From: JAYVYM01 sp046593925
Lineage (GTDB): Bacteria; Actinomycetota; Actinomycetes; Mycobacteriales; SCTD01
DNA length: 31,853 nucleotides
Reading direction: 5' to 3'
NCBI GenBank assembly: GCA_046593925.1
Contig: JBKJQN010000085.1
Coordinates: 1 to 31,853, forward strand
Below the pieces are notes generated by a model. That model made no database searches and was not told the origin of the DNA. It saw only the letters and a program-made list of their open reading frames with translations. Below, piece by piece: positions 15,340-22,615 of the stretch. Each line of letters opens with the position of its first letter. Position 1 is the first letter of the stretch. Made by a program: the position numbers and the translations under genes.

Positions 15340-16970
15340 AGGGGCGCCGGTCGGCCGCCGTCGGCCGCCGAGGTCGTGGCCGCCTGCATGAGCGCGATGT
15401 TCTTGCGGCTGCCCTCGGGAGTGACCGACATCGGCCAGCCCGCCAGCAGCTGGTCGGCGAGCTCGCGGTGGAACGGCTGCGGCGGCGCCGGTGGCAGCGA
15501 CAGCAACGTCTGCGAGGTACCGCCGAAGCCGTCAGGTCGGAACAGCCGCAGGTCCGCCGGGCTGTCGCTGTGCGAGAGCCGGTCCTCCAGCAGGGTTCCG
15601 ATGGGCGAGCGCTGGACGACCTTCTCGTGCCGCCAGTCGCCGATCAGGCCGCCCTCGGTGCCCAGCACATAGAACTTCGGCTTGAGCGCGGCCGCGAGGT
15701 CGGAGTGCGTGAACTCGGCCTCGACGCCATCGGTGAAGTGCACGAGCACCCGGCTGTGGTCGGCGTTGGTGACGTCGTGCCAGACCCGCTTGTGGGTGGT
15801 CGCCGACACCCATTCGACGGGCTGTGGGAACAGGTCCATGACCCAGTCCAGGAAGTGGCTGCCCCAGTCGTAGATCGCCCCGCCGGACACCGCCTCGTCG
15901 GAGTGCCAGTAGTTGCAGGGGTGCCCGTAGCCCCCGAGGAAGCTCTCGTAGTGGAAGACCTCGCCGAGCTGACCGCTGCGTACGACCTGCCTGAGCGCGA
16001 GGTAGTCCTGGTCCCAGCGCCGGTTCTGGTACACCGCCAGTGTCAGGCCGCGCTCGGCGGCAGCGGCGACTTGCCGGTCGGCCTCCTCCACCGTGAGGCA
16101 GAACGGCTTTTCCACCACGACCGACTTGCCGGCCTCGAGCGCCCGCAGGGTCCACTCGGCATGGCTGTCGGGTGGGGTCGAGACGATGACGAGGTCGACA
16201 CCGTCGTCGGCGAGCAGGTCCTCGCCGCGACCGTGCCCGCGGACGGCCGGCGCGAGCTCGCGGGCCGCCTGCACCCTCAGCGGGTTGGGGTCACACACCG
16301 CAGCGAGCTCCAGGCCGTCCGTCAGCGTGATGGCGGCGTTGTGCTCGTGCCCGATCGCGCCGTAGCCGAGCACGCCGACGCGCACCAGGTCGGCGTCGCG
16401 CTCACCGATGAGGTGCCGCAGCAGCCGGTGTACGACCCGCTGCCACTGCGGGTCGGCGAAGGTCTCGGGCCGCGAGCCGACGGTCAGCAGGCCGATGCCG
16501 GTCGCCGCCCGCCAGGTCGCGACGGGGTAGTCCGAGAACGCCACGTTGGCGGTCAGGACGACCTCCACGTCGTCGGCGACCTTGTCCAGCAGCGGCCAGG
16601 TCTCGCGGATGACCAGGTCGCCCGCCAGCCGGGCCGGCACCTCGCCCGCGTCGGGCCCGGGGCGCACCCGCACCTCGTGCACGGGGGTGATCCGGCCAGC
16701 CAGCACACCGGCGGCGTCGGCGAGCAACCCCGGAGCAGGCCCGACGACCAGGACGGGCGTGCCGCGCGCACCGGTCTCCAGCAGCAGGCCGACGGTGGCC
16801 GGGTCTGGCACCCCGAGCACGAGCACGGCGTCGGCGGCCGGCAGGAGCCGCTCGCGGACCGTCATCCCCGCCCGTCGCAACGCGTCGAGCAACGGCGCCG
16901 CGTGGGAACCGGCTGGGACAGGGTGGGAACCGGCTGGGACAACGCTCGTCACGAGGCTCACGGTGGTCAT
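15330..16970 (-). CDS. ThuA-like domain fused to Gfo/Idh/MocA oxidoreductase
   Basis: A 546-aa two-domain protein. Residues about 1-185 look like a degenerate ThuA (trehalose-utilisation) domain: PLLDALRRAGMTVRE, VLVLGVPDPATVGLLLETG, TPVHEVRVRP, YPVATWRAATGIGLLTVGSRPETFADPQWQRVVHRLLRHLIG. From about 193 a full Gfo/Idh/MocA domain follows: RVGVLGYGAIGHEH (Rossmann), AVCDPNPLR, the lysine motif VVVEKPFCLTVEEADRQ, and IYDWGSHFLDW near the active site. ThuA and Gfo/Idh proteins often act together on disaccharides or oxidised sugars, so sugar catabolism is the likely role; the substrate is unknown. The ATG at 16970 has TAGCCT 8 nt upstream. It is coupled to the second oxidoreductase by GTGA. Confidence 0.8.
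   Translation of the reverse strand: MTTVSLVTSVVPAGSHPVPAGSHAAPLLDALRRAGMTVRERLLPAADAVLVLGVPDPATVGLLLETGARGTPVLVVGPAPGLLADAAGVLAGRITPVHEVRVRPGPDAGEVPARLAGDLVIRETWPLLDKVADDVEVVLTANVAFSDYPVATWRAATGIGLLTVGSRPETFADPQWQRVVHRLLRHLIGERDADLVRVGVLGYGAIGHEHNAAITLTDGLELAAVCDPNPLRVQAARELAPAVRGHGRGEDLLADDGVDLVIVSTPPDSHAEWTLRALEAGKSVVVEKPFCLTVEEADRQVAAAAERGLTLAVYQNRRWDQDYLALRQVVRSGQLGEVFHYESFLGGYGHPCNYWHSDEAVSGGAIYDWGSHFLDWVMDLFPQPVEWVSATTHKRVWHDVTNADHSRVLVHFTDGVEAEFTHSDLAAALKPKFYVLGTEGGLIGDWRHEKVVQRSPIGTLLEDRLSHSDSPADLRLFRPDGFGGTSQTLLSLPPAPPQPFHRELADQLLAGWPMSVTPEGSRKNIALMQAATTSAADGGRPAPLPL
16902..16941. repeat. Tandem 19-bp repeat, period 21 bp, inside the ThuA-like coding region
   Basis: GTGGGAACCGGCTGGGACA is present at 16902-16920 and 16923-16941. 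The period of 21 bp keeps the frame and encodes a repeated PVPAGSH motif at the N-terminus of the fusion protein. It is a likely slippage-prone copy-number site. Confidence 0.85.
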
Positions 16971-16978
16971 GGAGCGCA

Positions 16979-16984
16979 AGGCTA
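16979..16984 (-). promoter_or_regulatory. -10 box for the ThuA-Gfo/Idh gene
   Basis: On the minus strand TAGCCT (16984 down to 16979) lies 8 nt before the ATG at 16970, compatible with a leaderless or nearly leaderless mRNA. Confidence 0.45.
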
Positions 16985-17124
16985 GGCGGGCCGTGCCGGT
17001 GCCGCAGGCGCAGGCCCGAGGAGACGCAGGCGCGGGTGGCGCGGGCAGGGTCCGGGGCCGCTGGCACGGGCCCGGCGTGTCGACGTGACCGGGCGCAATC
17101 CCACCCGTACCATCCTCCTCGTAG

Positions 17125-17161
17125 GTCACACTTGTCACAGTGGTCACACTCCGCGTACGGT
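17125..17161 (+). promoter_or_regulatory. Three GTCACA direct repeats before a -10 box; candidate MtrA site
   Basis: GTCACA is at 17125-17130, 17134-17139 and 17143-17148, exactly 9 bp apart, followed by TACGGT at 17156-17161 as a -10 box. The middle repeat falls where a -35 element would be. From what I know, MtrA (the MtrAB two-component regulator of actinobacterial cell-wall hydrolases) binds GTCACA-like direct repeats. The downstream gene is a LysM/SLT peptidoglycan hydrolase, the expected kind of target. The factor is inferred; the repeats are seen. The rest of the 229-bp gap (16971-17199) shows no gene or riboswitch I can recognise. Confidence 0.55.
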
Positions 17162-17199
17162 CCGACACACGCCATGCCGTCGACCGTCGGGATATCTCC

Positions 17200-18117
17200 A
17201 TGCCTTCCACGCCCAGCACGCGCTCCTGCCGCGGTGCCCTCGGCGCCCTGCTTGCCCTCGCCGTCGTCTCGACGGCCGCCGCACCCGGGGTGATCCGGAT
17301 CTCCCGCGGCGACACACTGTCGGAACTCGCGCTTCAGCACGGCACGACCGTCGCCGCGCTGCAGGCCGCGAACGGCCTGGGCACTGGTGACCGGATCTAC
17401 GCCGGCCAGACCCTCGTGCTGCCATCGTCGCGGACGGCCACGACGAGCGCCACGACAACCGAGAGCACCGTCGTGGTGGCACTGGCCGAGAACGTCACCG
17501 TCATCGCCCAGCGCTACGGCACCAGCGTCAGCGCGGTCCTGTCGCGCAACGGCCTGACCGCGGGGTCCGTGATCCAGCCCGGCCAGAGCCTGGTGGTGCC
17601 GGTGACCGTGCGTACGGTCGGCGGAGCCAGCGCCCCGACGACGTCCAGCAGTGTGGCCACCGGCACCGTCTCGACCTCCGCCGCGCAGCACCGGGCCGTT
17701 CTGGCTACCCGGCCGGTGCCCAGCCCGGCCGCGGTGCGCTCGCTGGTCGCCGCGACGGCCCGGCGGTACGGCGTGGACCCGTCCTTTGCCTTGTCCGTCG
17801 CCTACCAGGAAAGCGGTTTCCAGCAGCGCGTCGTGTCCGGTGTGGACGCGATCGGCGTCATGCAGGTACTGCCCAGCACCGGTGCCGGGCTGTCGGCTCA
17901 GGCCGGCCGGCCGCTGGACCTGCTGCGCACGGAGGACAACGTCACCGCCGGGGTGATGCTGCTCGGCCAGCTGCTGCAGTCGACCGGCTCGGAGCACGGT
18001 GCGCTGGCTGGCTACTACCAGGGGGCGGGCTCGATCGCGCGGCAGGGCCTGCTGCCGCAGACCTTCGCGTACATCGCAAGCATCGACGCGCTACGGCCCC
18101 GCTTCCGCAACGGCTGA
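17200..18117 (+). CDS. Secreted LysM-LysM-transglycosylase (SLT) peptidoglycan hydrolase
   Basis: A 305-aa exported protein. The N-terminus is a signal peptide (positive MPSTPSTRSCRG, hydrophobic ALGALLALAVVS, likely cleavage after TAAA near 28). A LysM domain is at about 31-76 (ISRGDTLSELALQHGTTVAALQAANGL), a weaker second LysM at about 90-136 (ENVTVIAQRYGTSVSAVLSRNGL), then a Ser/Thr linker, then a lysozyme-like transglycosylase domain at 178-298 with catalytic Glu204 in AYQESGFQQ, followed by AIGVMQVLPSTG and AGYYQG. It cuts glycan strands in the wall. ATG 17200 is chosen over an upstream in-frame GTG (17140), which lies inside the GTCACA repeats. It precedes a PASTA kinase that may sense wall fragments. 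Confidence 0.88.
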   Translation: MPSTPSTRSCRGALGALLALAVVSTAAAPGVIRISRGDTLSELALQHGTTVAALQAANGLGTGDRIYAGQTLVLPSSRTATTSATTTESTVVVALAENVTVIAQRYGTSVSAVLSRNGLTAGSVIQPGQSLVVPVTVRTVGGASAPTTSSSVATGTVSTSAAQHRAVLATRPVPSPAAVRSLVAATARRYGVDPSFALSVAYQESGFQQRVVSGVDAIGVMQVLPSTGAGLSAQAGRPLDLLRTEDNVTAGVMLLGQLLQSTGSEHGALAGYYQGAGSIARQGLLPQTFAYIASIDALRPRFRNG

Positions 18118-18152
18118 CCGCGCGCCGGGCGCGCCGCGGCCCCCGCTCGCCG

Positions 18153-18158
18153 TACAGT
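18153..18158 (+). promoter_or_regulatory. -10 box for the PASTA kinase gene
   Basis: TACAGT lies 8 nt before GTG 18167 and decides that start over other possible upstream frames. The kinase thus has its own promoter in the 49-bp gap after the hydrolase. Confidence 0.5.
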
Positions 18159-18166
18159 GGGGGCCC

Positions 18167-20044
18167 GTGGCAACCACCGTGCAGGCTGACGACCCGCTGG
18201 TCGGGCGCCTGCTCGACCGGCGTTATCGCCTCACCGGTCTGCTGGCTCGTGGCGGCATGGCAACGGTGTACCGCGGCCTCGACGAGCGGCTCGAGCGGCC
18301 GGTCGCCGTCAAGGTCATGCACCGCGGGCTCGCCGACGACCCCGACTTCGTCGCGCGGTTCACCCGTGAGGCCCGGTCAGCCGCCCGGCTGTCGGCCCCC
18401 GAGGTCGTGGCTGTGTACGACCAGGGTCGCGACGAGCAGACGGGGGCGGCCTACCTGGTCATGGAGCACATCGAGGGGCGCGACCTGCGGGCTCTGTTGC
18501 GCGACCGCGGCGCGCTCCACCCCGCCCGCGCGCTGTCGCTGCTCGAGCCGGTGCTGCGGGCGCTGGCAGCCGCACACGGGGCGGGCATCGTGCACCGCGA
18601 CGTGAAGCCCGAGAACGTCCTGCTCGGTGACGACGGCCGGGTCAAGGTCGCCGACTTCGGCCTCGCCCGGGCCGTGGAGACCAGCGAGCTGACCTCCACG
18701 ACAGGCCTGCTGATCGGCACCGTCGCCTACCTCGCGCCCGAGCAGATCGAGCGCGGAACCGCCGACCCCCGCACCGACGTCTACGCGGCGGGGGTCGTGC
18801 TGTGGGAGGCGCTCACCGGTGCCCCGCCGTACGCCGCCGACACCCCGATGCAGGTCGCCTACCGGCATGTGCACGAAGACGTACCGGCGCCCTCCACGGT
18901 CGTCGGTGGCATCCCGCCCGGGCTCGACGACCTGGTGGTGCGGGCGACCCGGCGTGACCCGGCGCTGCGGCCACCCGACGCCGGCGCCTTCCTCGCCGAG
19001 GTGCGGGCGCTGCGCGCCGAGCTCGACGTCCTACCGCTCGACGCCGGCACACTCGCCGCCACGGCCACGCCGGCAGCCGGTCGGCACGACACGCTTGTCG
19101 TACCGCGCCCGGTCGTCAACCGATCCTCGCCGACCGGAAGCGCGCCCCCCGTCCCGGCCCGCCGGCGGCGGTGGCGGCTGATCAGTGGCCTGGTCGTGCT
19201 GGTTGTCCTGGCGCTGCTGGCGGCCGGCGGCGGCTGGTACCTCGGCACCGGCAGGTTCACCCGGGCCCCCGCCGTGCTCGCCCTCACCCAGGCCGACGCC
19301 ACGGCCCGGCTGCGCGCCACCGGGCTCGGTGCGGCCCTGCAGCCCGAGCGGTTCGACGAGACCATCCCGGCCGGGCAGGTGCTCGCCCAGGCCCCGGACC
19401 CGGGCGGTCGGGTCCGCAAAGGGGGCGTCGTCTCGCTCGTGGTGAGCCGGGGGCCGGACCGCCGGACCGTCCCGGCATCCGTGGTCGGCTCGACCCAGGA
19501 GGCGGCGACCCGCGCGCTAACCGACATCGGCCTGCGGGCCGGCGAGGTCACCCAGGAGTTCGCCGCCGCGGCCGCCGGCACGGTGCTGCGTACCGATCCC
19601 ACGCCCGGAACGCCGCTGCCGCCCGATACCGCCGTGGCGCTGGTGGTCAGCAAAGGTGTCGAGCCACTGCCCGTCCCGGACGTACGCAAGCGGCCGCAGG
19701 CCCAGGCGCAGGCCCAGCTGCAGGCTGCTGGCTTCACCACGACCGTCGTGCTGGCCTTCGACGAGCAGGTACCGGCCGGGACTGTGGTGGATCAGTCACC
19801 GAACCGGGGTGCCGCCGGGCGCGGGTCCACGGTCACGCTCAGCGTCAGCAAGGGCCCGGACCTGCAGGTCATCCCGCAGCTGGTGAACACCAGCCGGGCC
19901 GACGCGGAGGCCCAGCTCAGCGCCCTGGGGCTGACGACCCAGGTGATCCTGCTGCCCGCCGGGCCGGGCACCGTGCGCCGGATCGACCCCGGTGCCGGCA
20001 GCCGGGTCCGCAAGGGCAGTTCCGTGACGCTTTTCGTGTTCTGA
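18167..20044 (+). CDS. pknL: Membrane Ser/Thr protein kinase with four PASTA domains (PknL/PknB type)
   Basis: A 625-aa kinase. The cytosolic catalytic domain (about 15-282) has a glycine loop LLARGGMATVYRG (25-37), K49 in VAVKV, H143-R144-D145, D163-F164-G165 and A190-P191-E192, with a Thr-rich activation loop (TSTTG, 176-180). A juxtamembrane linker (283-336) precedes one span (337-356). Outside are four PASTA repeats (about 365-430, 431-497, 498-565, 566-625), ending in VTLFVF; each carries the VVSxG/GP signature at its end. PASTA domains bind peptidoglycan or muropeptides. Location near an Rv2175c homologue and aroG supports the PknL name, but mycobacterial PknL lacks PASTA repeats, so the architecture is closer to PknB. 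The upstream LysM/SLT hydrolase strengthens a wall-sensing role. Confidence 0.88.
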   Translation: MATTVQADDPLVGRLLDRRYRLTGLLARGGMATVYRGLDERLERPVAVKVMHRGLADDPDFVARFTREARSAARLSAPEVVAVYDQGRDEQTGAAYLVMEHIEGRDLRALLRDRGALHPARALSLLEPVLRALAAAHGAGIVHRDVKPENVLLGDDGRVKVADFGLARAVETSELTSTTGLLIGTVAYLAPEQIERGTADPRTDVYAAGVVLWEALTGAPPYAADTPMQVAYRHVHEDVPAPSTVVGGIPPGLDDLVVRATRRDPALRPPDAGAFLAEVRALRAELDVLPLDAGTLAATATPAAGRHDTLVVPRPVVNRSSPTGSAPPVPARRRRWRLISGLVVLVVLALLAAGGGWYLGTGRFTRAPAVLALTQADATARLRATGLGAALQPERFDETIPAGQVLAQAPDPGGRVRKGGVVSLVVSRGPDRRTVPASVVGSTQEAATRALTDIGLRAGEVTQEFAAAAAGTVLRTDPTPGTPLPPDTAVALVVSKGVEPLPVPDVRKRPQAQAQAQLQAAGFTTTVVLAFDEQVPAGTVVDQSPNRGAAGRGSTVTLSVSKGPDLQVIPQLVNTSRADAEAQLSALGLTTQVILLPAGPGTVRRIDPGAGSRVRKGSSVTLFVF

Positions 20045-20056
20045 CACCCTCAGCCC

Positions 20057-20917
20057 GTGCCGCCCCGCAAGCCCTCCCCCGTGGGCTCCCACGTCCCGGT
20101 CGGCGGGGGGCTGACCAAGGCGCTGGCGTACGCCCGCGAGATCGGCGCCGGCGCGGTGCAGGTGTTCGTCTCGAACCCGCGCGGCTGGGCACCGAGCGCC
20201 GGCGACCCGGCCCAGGACGACGCCTTCCGGGCGGGCTGCGCGGGGAGCGGGATCCCGGCGTACGTCCACGCGCCGTACCTGGTCAACTTCGGCTCACCGA
20301 CCGAGGCGACCCGGCGGCGCAGCGTCGACGCCGTCCGGCACTCGATGATCCGCGGCGCGGCGATCGGTGCCCGCGGCGTCGTGGTGCACGCCGGCAGCGC
20401 TGTCGCCGGAGCGCACCGCGACGAGGCGATGAAGCAGCTGCGCGAGCTGCTGATGCCGCTGCTCGACGGCCTCCCCGACGGGGCGCCGCGGCTGCTCGTC
20501 GAGCCGACGGCCGGTGGCGGTCAGGCGCTGGCCGCGACCGTGCAGGACCTCGGCCCGTGGTTCGCCCAGCTGGATGACCACCCCGCGCTCGGGGTGTGCC
20601 TGGACACCTGCCACGCCTTTGCGGCCGGCCACGACCTGGCCGCCCCCGGCGGCATGAAGCGCACCCTCGACGCCCTCGTCAAGACCGTCGGCCGCGGCCG
20701 GCTCGCCCTGGTGCACGCCAACGACTCCAAGGACCCGCTGGGGTCCAGCCGCGACCGCCACGAGGCGATCGGCGAGGGCCGGATCGGCAAGGACCCGTTC
20801 GCCGAGCTGTTCCGGCACCCGGCGACCCGCGGCGTGCCGGTGGTCGTCGAGACACCCGGCGACGCAGCGAGCCACCGCCGCGACCTCGATCTGCTGTGCA
20901 GCCTGCGCGACGCGTGA
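20057..20917 (+). CDS. nfo: Deoxyribonuclease IV (AP endonuclease family 2)
   Basis: A 286-aa TIM-barrel, three-zinc endonuclease that nicks DNA at abasic sites in base excision repair. Seen: GSHVPVGGGLTKAL (10-23), VQVFVSNPRGW, YVHAPYLVNFGS, VVVHAGS, LLVEPTAGGG, GVCLDTCHAFAAGHDL and LVHANDSKDPLGSSRDRHEAIGEGRIG, which supply the His/Glu/Asp zinc ligands. PVVVETPGD near the C-terminus supplies another Glu. GTG start at 20057, 12 bp after the kinase stop. Its stop overlaps the EamA transporter start by GTGA. Confidence 0.92.
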   Translation: MPPRKPSPVGSHVPVGGGLTKALAYAREIGAGAVQVFVSNPRGWAPSAGDPAQDDAFRAGCAGSGIPAYVHAPYLVNFGSPTEATRRRSVDAVRHSMIRGAAIGARGVVVHAGSAVAGAHRDEAMKQLRELLMPLLDGLPDGAPRLLVEPTAGGGQALAATVQDLGPWFAQLDDHPALGVCLDTCHAFAAGHDLAAPGGMKRTLDALVKTVGRGRLALVHANDSKDPLGSSRDRHEAIGEGRIGKDPFAELFRHPATRGVPVVVETPGDAASHRRDLDLLCSLRDA

Positions 20918-21825
20918 GGAGCCGGACGGCGCCGGTGCTCGCCCTGCTGGCCGTGACGGCCGTCTGGGGCTCGACCTTCATCGTGGTCAAGGACGCCATC
21001 GGCCGGATGCCGGTCACCGATTTCCTCACCTGGCGCTTCGGGCTCGCGAGCGTGGCCATGCTGGTGCTTCGTCCGCGGGCTGTCTTCGCACTGCCGCCCG
21101 CCGGGCTGCGGGCCGGGGTGCTGCTCGGCACCGCCCTCGGCGCCGGCTACCTGCTGCAGACGCTTGGTCTGCAGACCACGCCGGCCGCCGTCAGCGGCTT
21201 CCTCACCGGCTTGTTTGTGGTGTTCACCCCGCTCGGGGCGGCTGCCGTGCTGCGCACCCCTCCGCCCGCGCTCGCCTGGGTCGCCGTCGGGGTGGCCACG
21301 GTGGGGCTGGGTCTGCTGTCGCTGCGCGGCGGCGCGACCGGAGCCGGTTCGGCCGGCATCGCCTCGATCGGCACCGGCGAGCTGCTCACCGTCGCCTGCG
21401 CCGCGGCTTTCGCCCTGCACATCGTTGGGCTCGGCCGCTGGGCGTCGTCCTTCGACGCGTACGCGCTCGCGGTGCCGCAGCTGCTCACCACCACGGTGCT
21501 CTGCGGGGTCGTCGCCCTTCCCGGTGGCCTCGCCTCGCCGCCCGATGCCGGGGTGTGGGGCGCACTGGCGCTCACGGCACTGGCCGCCACGGCGCTGGCG
21601 TTCGTCGTACAGACCTGGGCGCAGGCGCACCTCACACCGACCCGGACCGCCGTCGTCATGACGATGGAGCCGGTCTTCTCGCTGGGCTTCGCCGTCGCGC
21701 TGGCCGGCGAGGCGCTCACCGGCCGGACCCTCGCGGGCGCCGCCCTGGTGCTCGTCGCGATGCTGCTGACCGAGCTGGGGCCCCGGCACGGCGCCGAGGG
21801 CAGGACGCCCCGCCTGGAGGTGTGA
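20914..21825 (+). CDS. EamA/DMT family transporter
   Basis: A 303-aa, about ten-span membrane transporter of the drug/metabolite superfamily with two EamA repeats. The first opens with LLAVTAVWGSTFIVVKDAIGRMP and continues LQTLGLQTTPAAVSGFLTGLFVVFTPL. The second has GELLTVACAAAFALHIVGLGRWA and ends TPTRTAVVMTMEPVFSLGFAVALAGEALTGRTLAGAALVLVAMLL, the usual EamA C-terminal helix pair. Members export amino acids or metabolites; the substrate is unknown. GTG 20914 overlaps the nfo stop by GTGA, so it is cotranscribed with a DNA-repair gene without obvious functional reason. Confidence 0.88.
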   Translation: MRSRTAPVLALLAVTAVWGSTFIVVKDAIGRMPVTDFLTWRFGLASVAMLVLRPRAVFALPPAGLRAGVLLGTALGAGYLLQTLGLQTTPAAVSGFLTGLFVVFTPLGAAAVLRTPPPALAWVAVGVATVGLGLLSLRGGATGAGSAGIASIGTGELLTVACAAAFALHIVGLGRWASSFDAYALAVPQLLTTTVLCGVVALPGGLASPPDAGVWGALALTALAATALAFVVQTWAQAHLTPTRTAVVMTMEPVFSLGFAVALAGEALTGRTLAGAALVLVAMLLTELGPRHGAEGRTPRLEV

Positions 21826-21842
21826 CGGCTCGGCGGAACCAC

Positions 21843-22484
21843 TCAGTCCGGGCCGTCGCCGGGGCCCTCCTGGTAGGCGTAGCGCTGCTCCTGCCAGGGA
21901 TCGGCCCGGTTGTGGTAGCCCCGTTCCTCCCAGAAGCCGCGCCGGTCGGCGGTCAGGTACTCCACGGCGCGAGCCCACTTCGGGCCCTTCCAGGCGTATA
22001 GCTGCGGGACGACGAGCCGCAGCGGAGCGCCGTGGTCGCGGCCGATCTCTACCCCGTTGCGGTGCGTGACGAACACCGTCTGATCGGACGCGAAGTCCTC
22101 GAGCCGCAGGTTGGCGCTGTAGCCGTACTCCGCCCAGACCAGCACATGGGTGACCTCGGGCGCCGGCGGCGCGAGCTCCAGGAAGGTGTTCGACGCGATC
22201 CCACGCCAGGCGTTGTCGAACACCGAGAACTTTGTGACGCAATGGAAATCGGCGTTGACACCGGTGCGCGGCAGGTGGCCGAGCTCCGGCCACGTCCACC
22301 GGCGTTCGGCACCGTCCACAGTGCTCCCGAAGACCCGGAAGTCCCAGGTGTCGGGCTTGAACGTCGGCACCGGGCCGTAGTGCAGCACCGGCCAGCCGCG
22401 CGGCACGTACTGCCCGGGAGGCAGCCGGTCGGCGAACCCCTCAGCGCGCTTCCTGGCCCCGAGGCGGTCCAACGGCGTCGTCAC
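21843..22484 (-). CDS. Sulfite-oxidase-like molybdopterin oxidoreductase
   Basis: A 213-aa protein with the oxidoreductase molybdopterin-binding fold. C82 in ADFHCVTKFS is the likely Mo-thiolate ligand. Also seen: WTWPELGHLPR (63-73), VLVWAEYGYSANLRLEDF, DHGAPLRLVVPQLYAWKGPKWA (cofactor and active-site loop), and a C-terminal Trp/Tyr-rich tail (FWEERGYHNRADPWQEQRY). It has no Tat signal and no dimerisation domain, so it is a short cytosolic relative of YedY and sulfite oxidases. Substrate unknown. GTG start at 22484. On the minus strand a GGAGG (22501-22497) sits upstream of both this GTG and a three-codon ATG frame (ATG GTC GGG TGA) whose stop overlaps it. It converges on the EamA gene with a 17-bp gap. 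Confidence 0.85.
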   Translation of the reverse strand: MTTPLDRLGARKRAEGFADRLPPGQYVPRGWPVLHYGPVPTFKPDTWDFRVFGSTVDGAERRWTWPELGHLPRTGVNADFHCVTKFSVFDNAWRGIASNTFLELAPPAPEVTHVLVWAEYGYSANLRLEDFASDQTVFVTHRNGVEIGRDHGAPLRLVVPQLYAWKGPKWARAVEYLTADRRGFWEERGYHNRADPWQEQRYAYQEGPGDGPD

Positions 22485-22533
22485 CCGACCATGGTGCCTC
22501 CGGGTCCGGCCGCTGCCGGATCCGGGCCCCGTG

Positions 22534-22615
22534 TACGGTCGGCACCCCCGGCCCTCCGGTCGGCCCAGCCCCGGGCCCTACGCCCGGGGCTCTTGTCGTC
22601 CCGGAGATTGGTCAC
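22534..22615 (+). promoter_or_regulatory. Promoter and structured leader of aroF
   Basis: TACGGT at 22534-22539 is a candidate -10 box, predicting a 5' leader of about 70 nt. The leader holds a strong GC hairpin (22568-22590) and ends in GGAG (22603-22606), 9 nt before ATG 22616. This differs from most genes in the window, which look leaderless. A leader peptide is not visible: there is no ATG or GTG before the gene. Confidence 0.45.
22568..22597 (+). terminator. Hairpin plus U-rich tail inside the aroF leader (candidate attenuator)
   Basis: GCCCCGGGC (22568-22576) pairs perfectly with GCCCGGGGC (22582-22590) around a 5-nt loop, followed by TCTTGTC. No plus-strand gene ends upstream (the neighbour is on the minus strand), so as a terminator it would act on the aroF mRNA itself. 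It could be attenuation of the first shikimate enzyme, or a simple RNA structure. Confidence 0.45.

Noticed and set aside
16971..17199. ydaO-type (c-di-AMP) riboswitch before the LysM/SLT gene
   Set aside because: Such riboswitches often precede actinobacterial wall hydrolases, but the gap lacks the expected conserved blocks; the GTCACA repeats explain it better.
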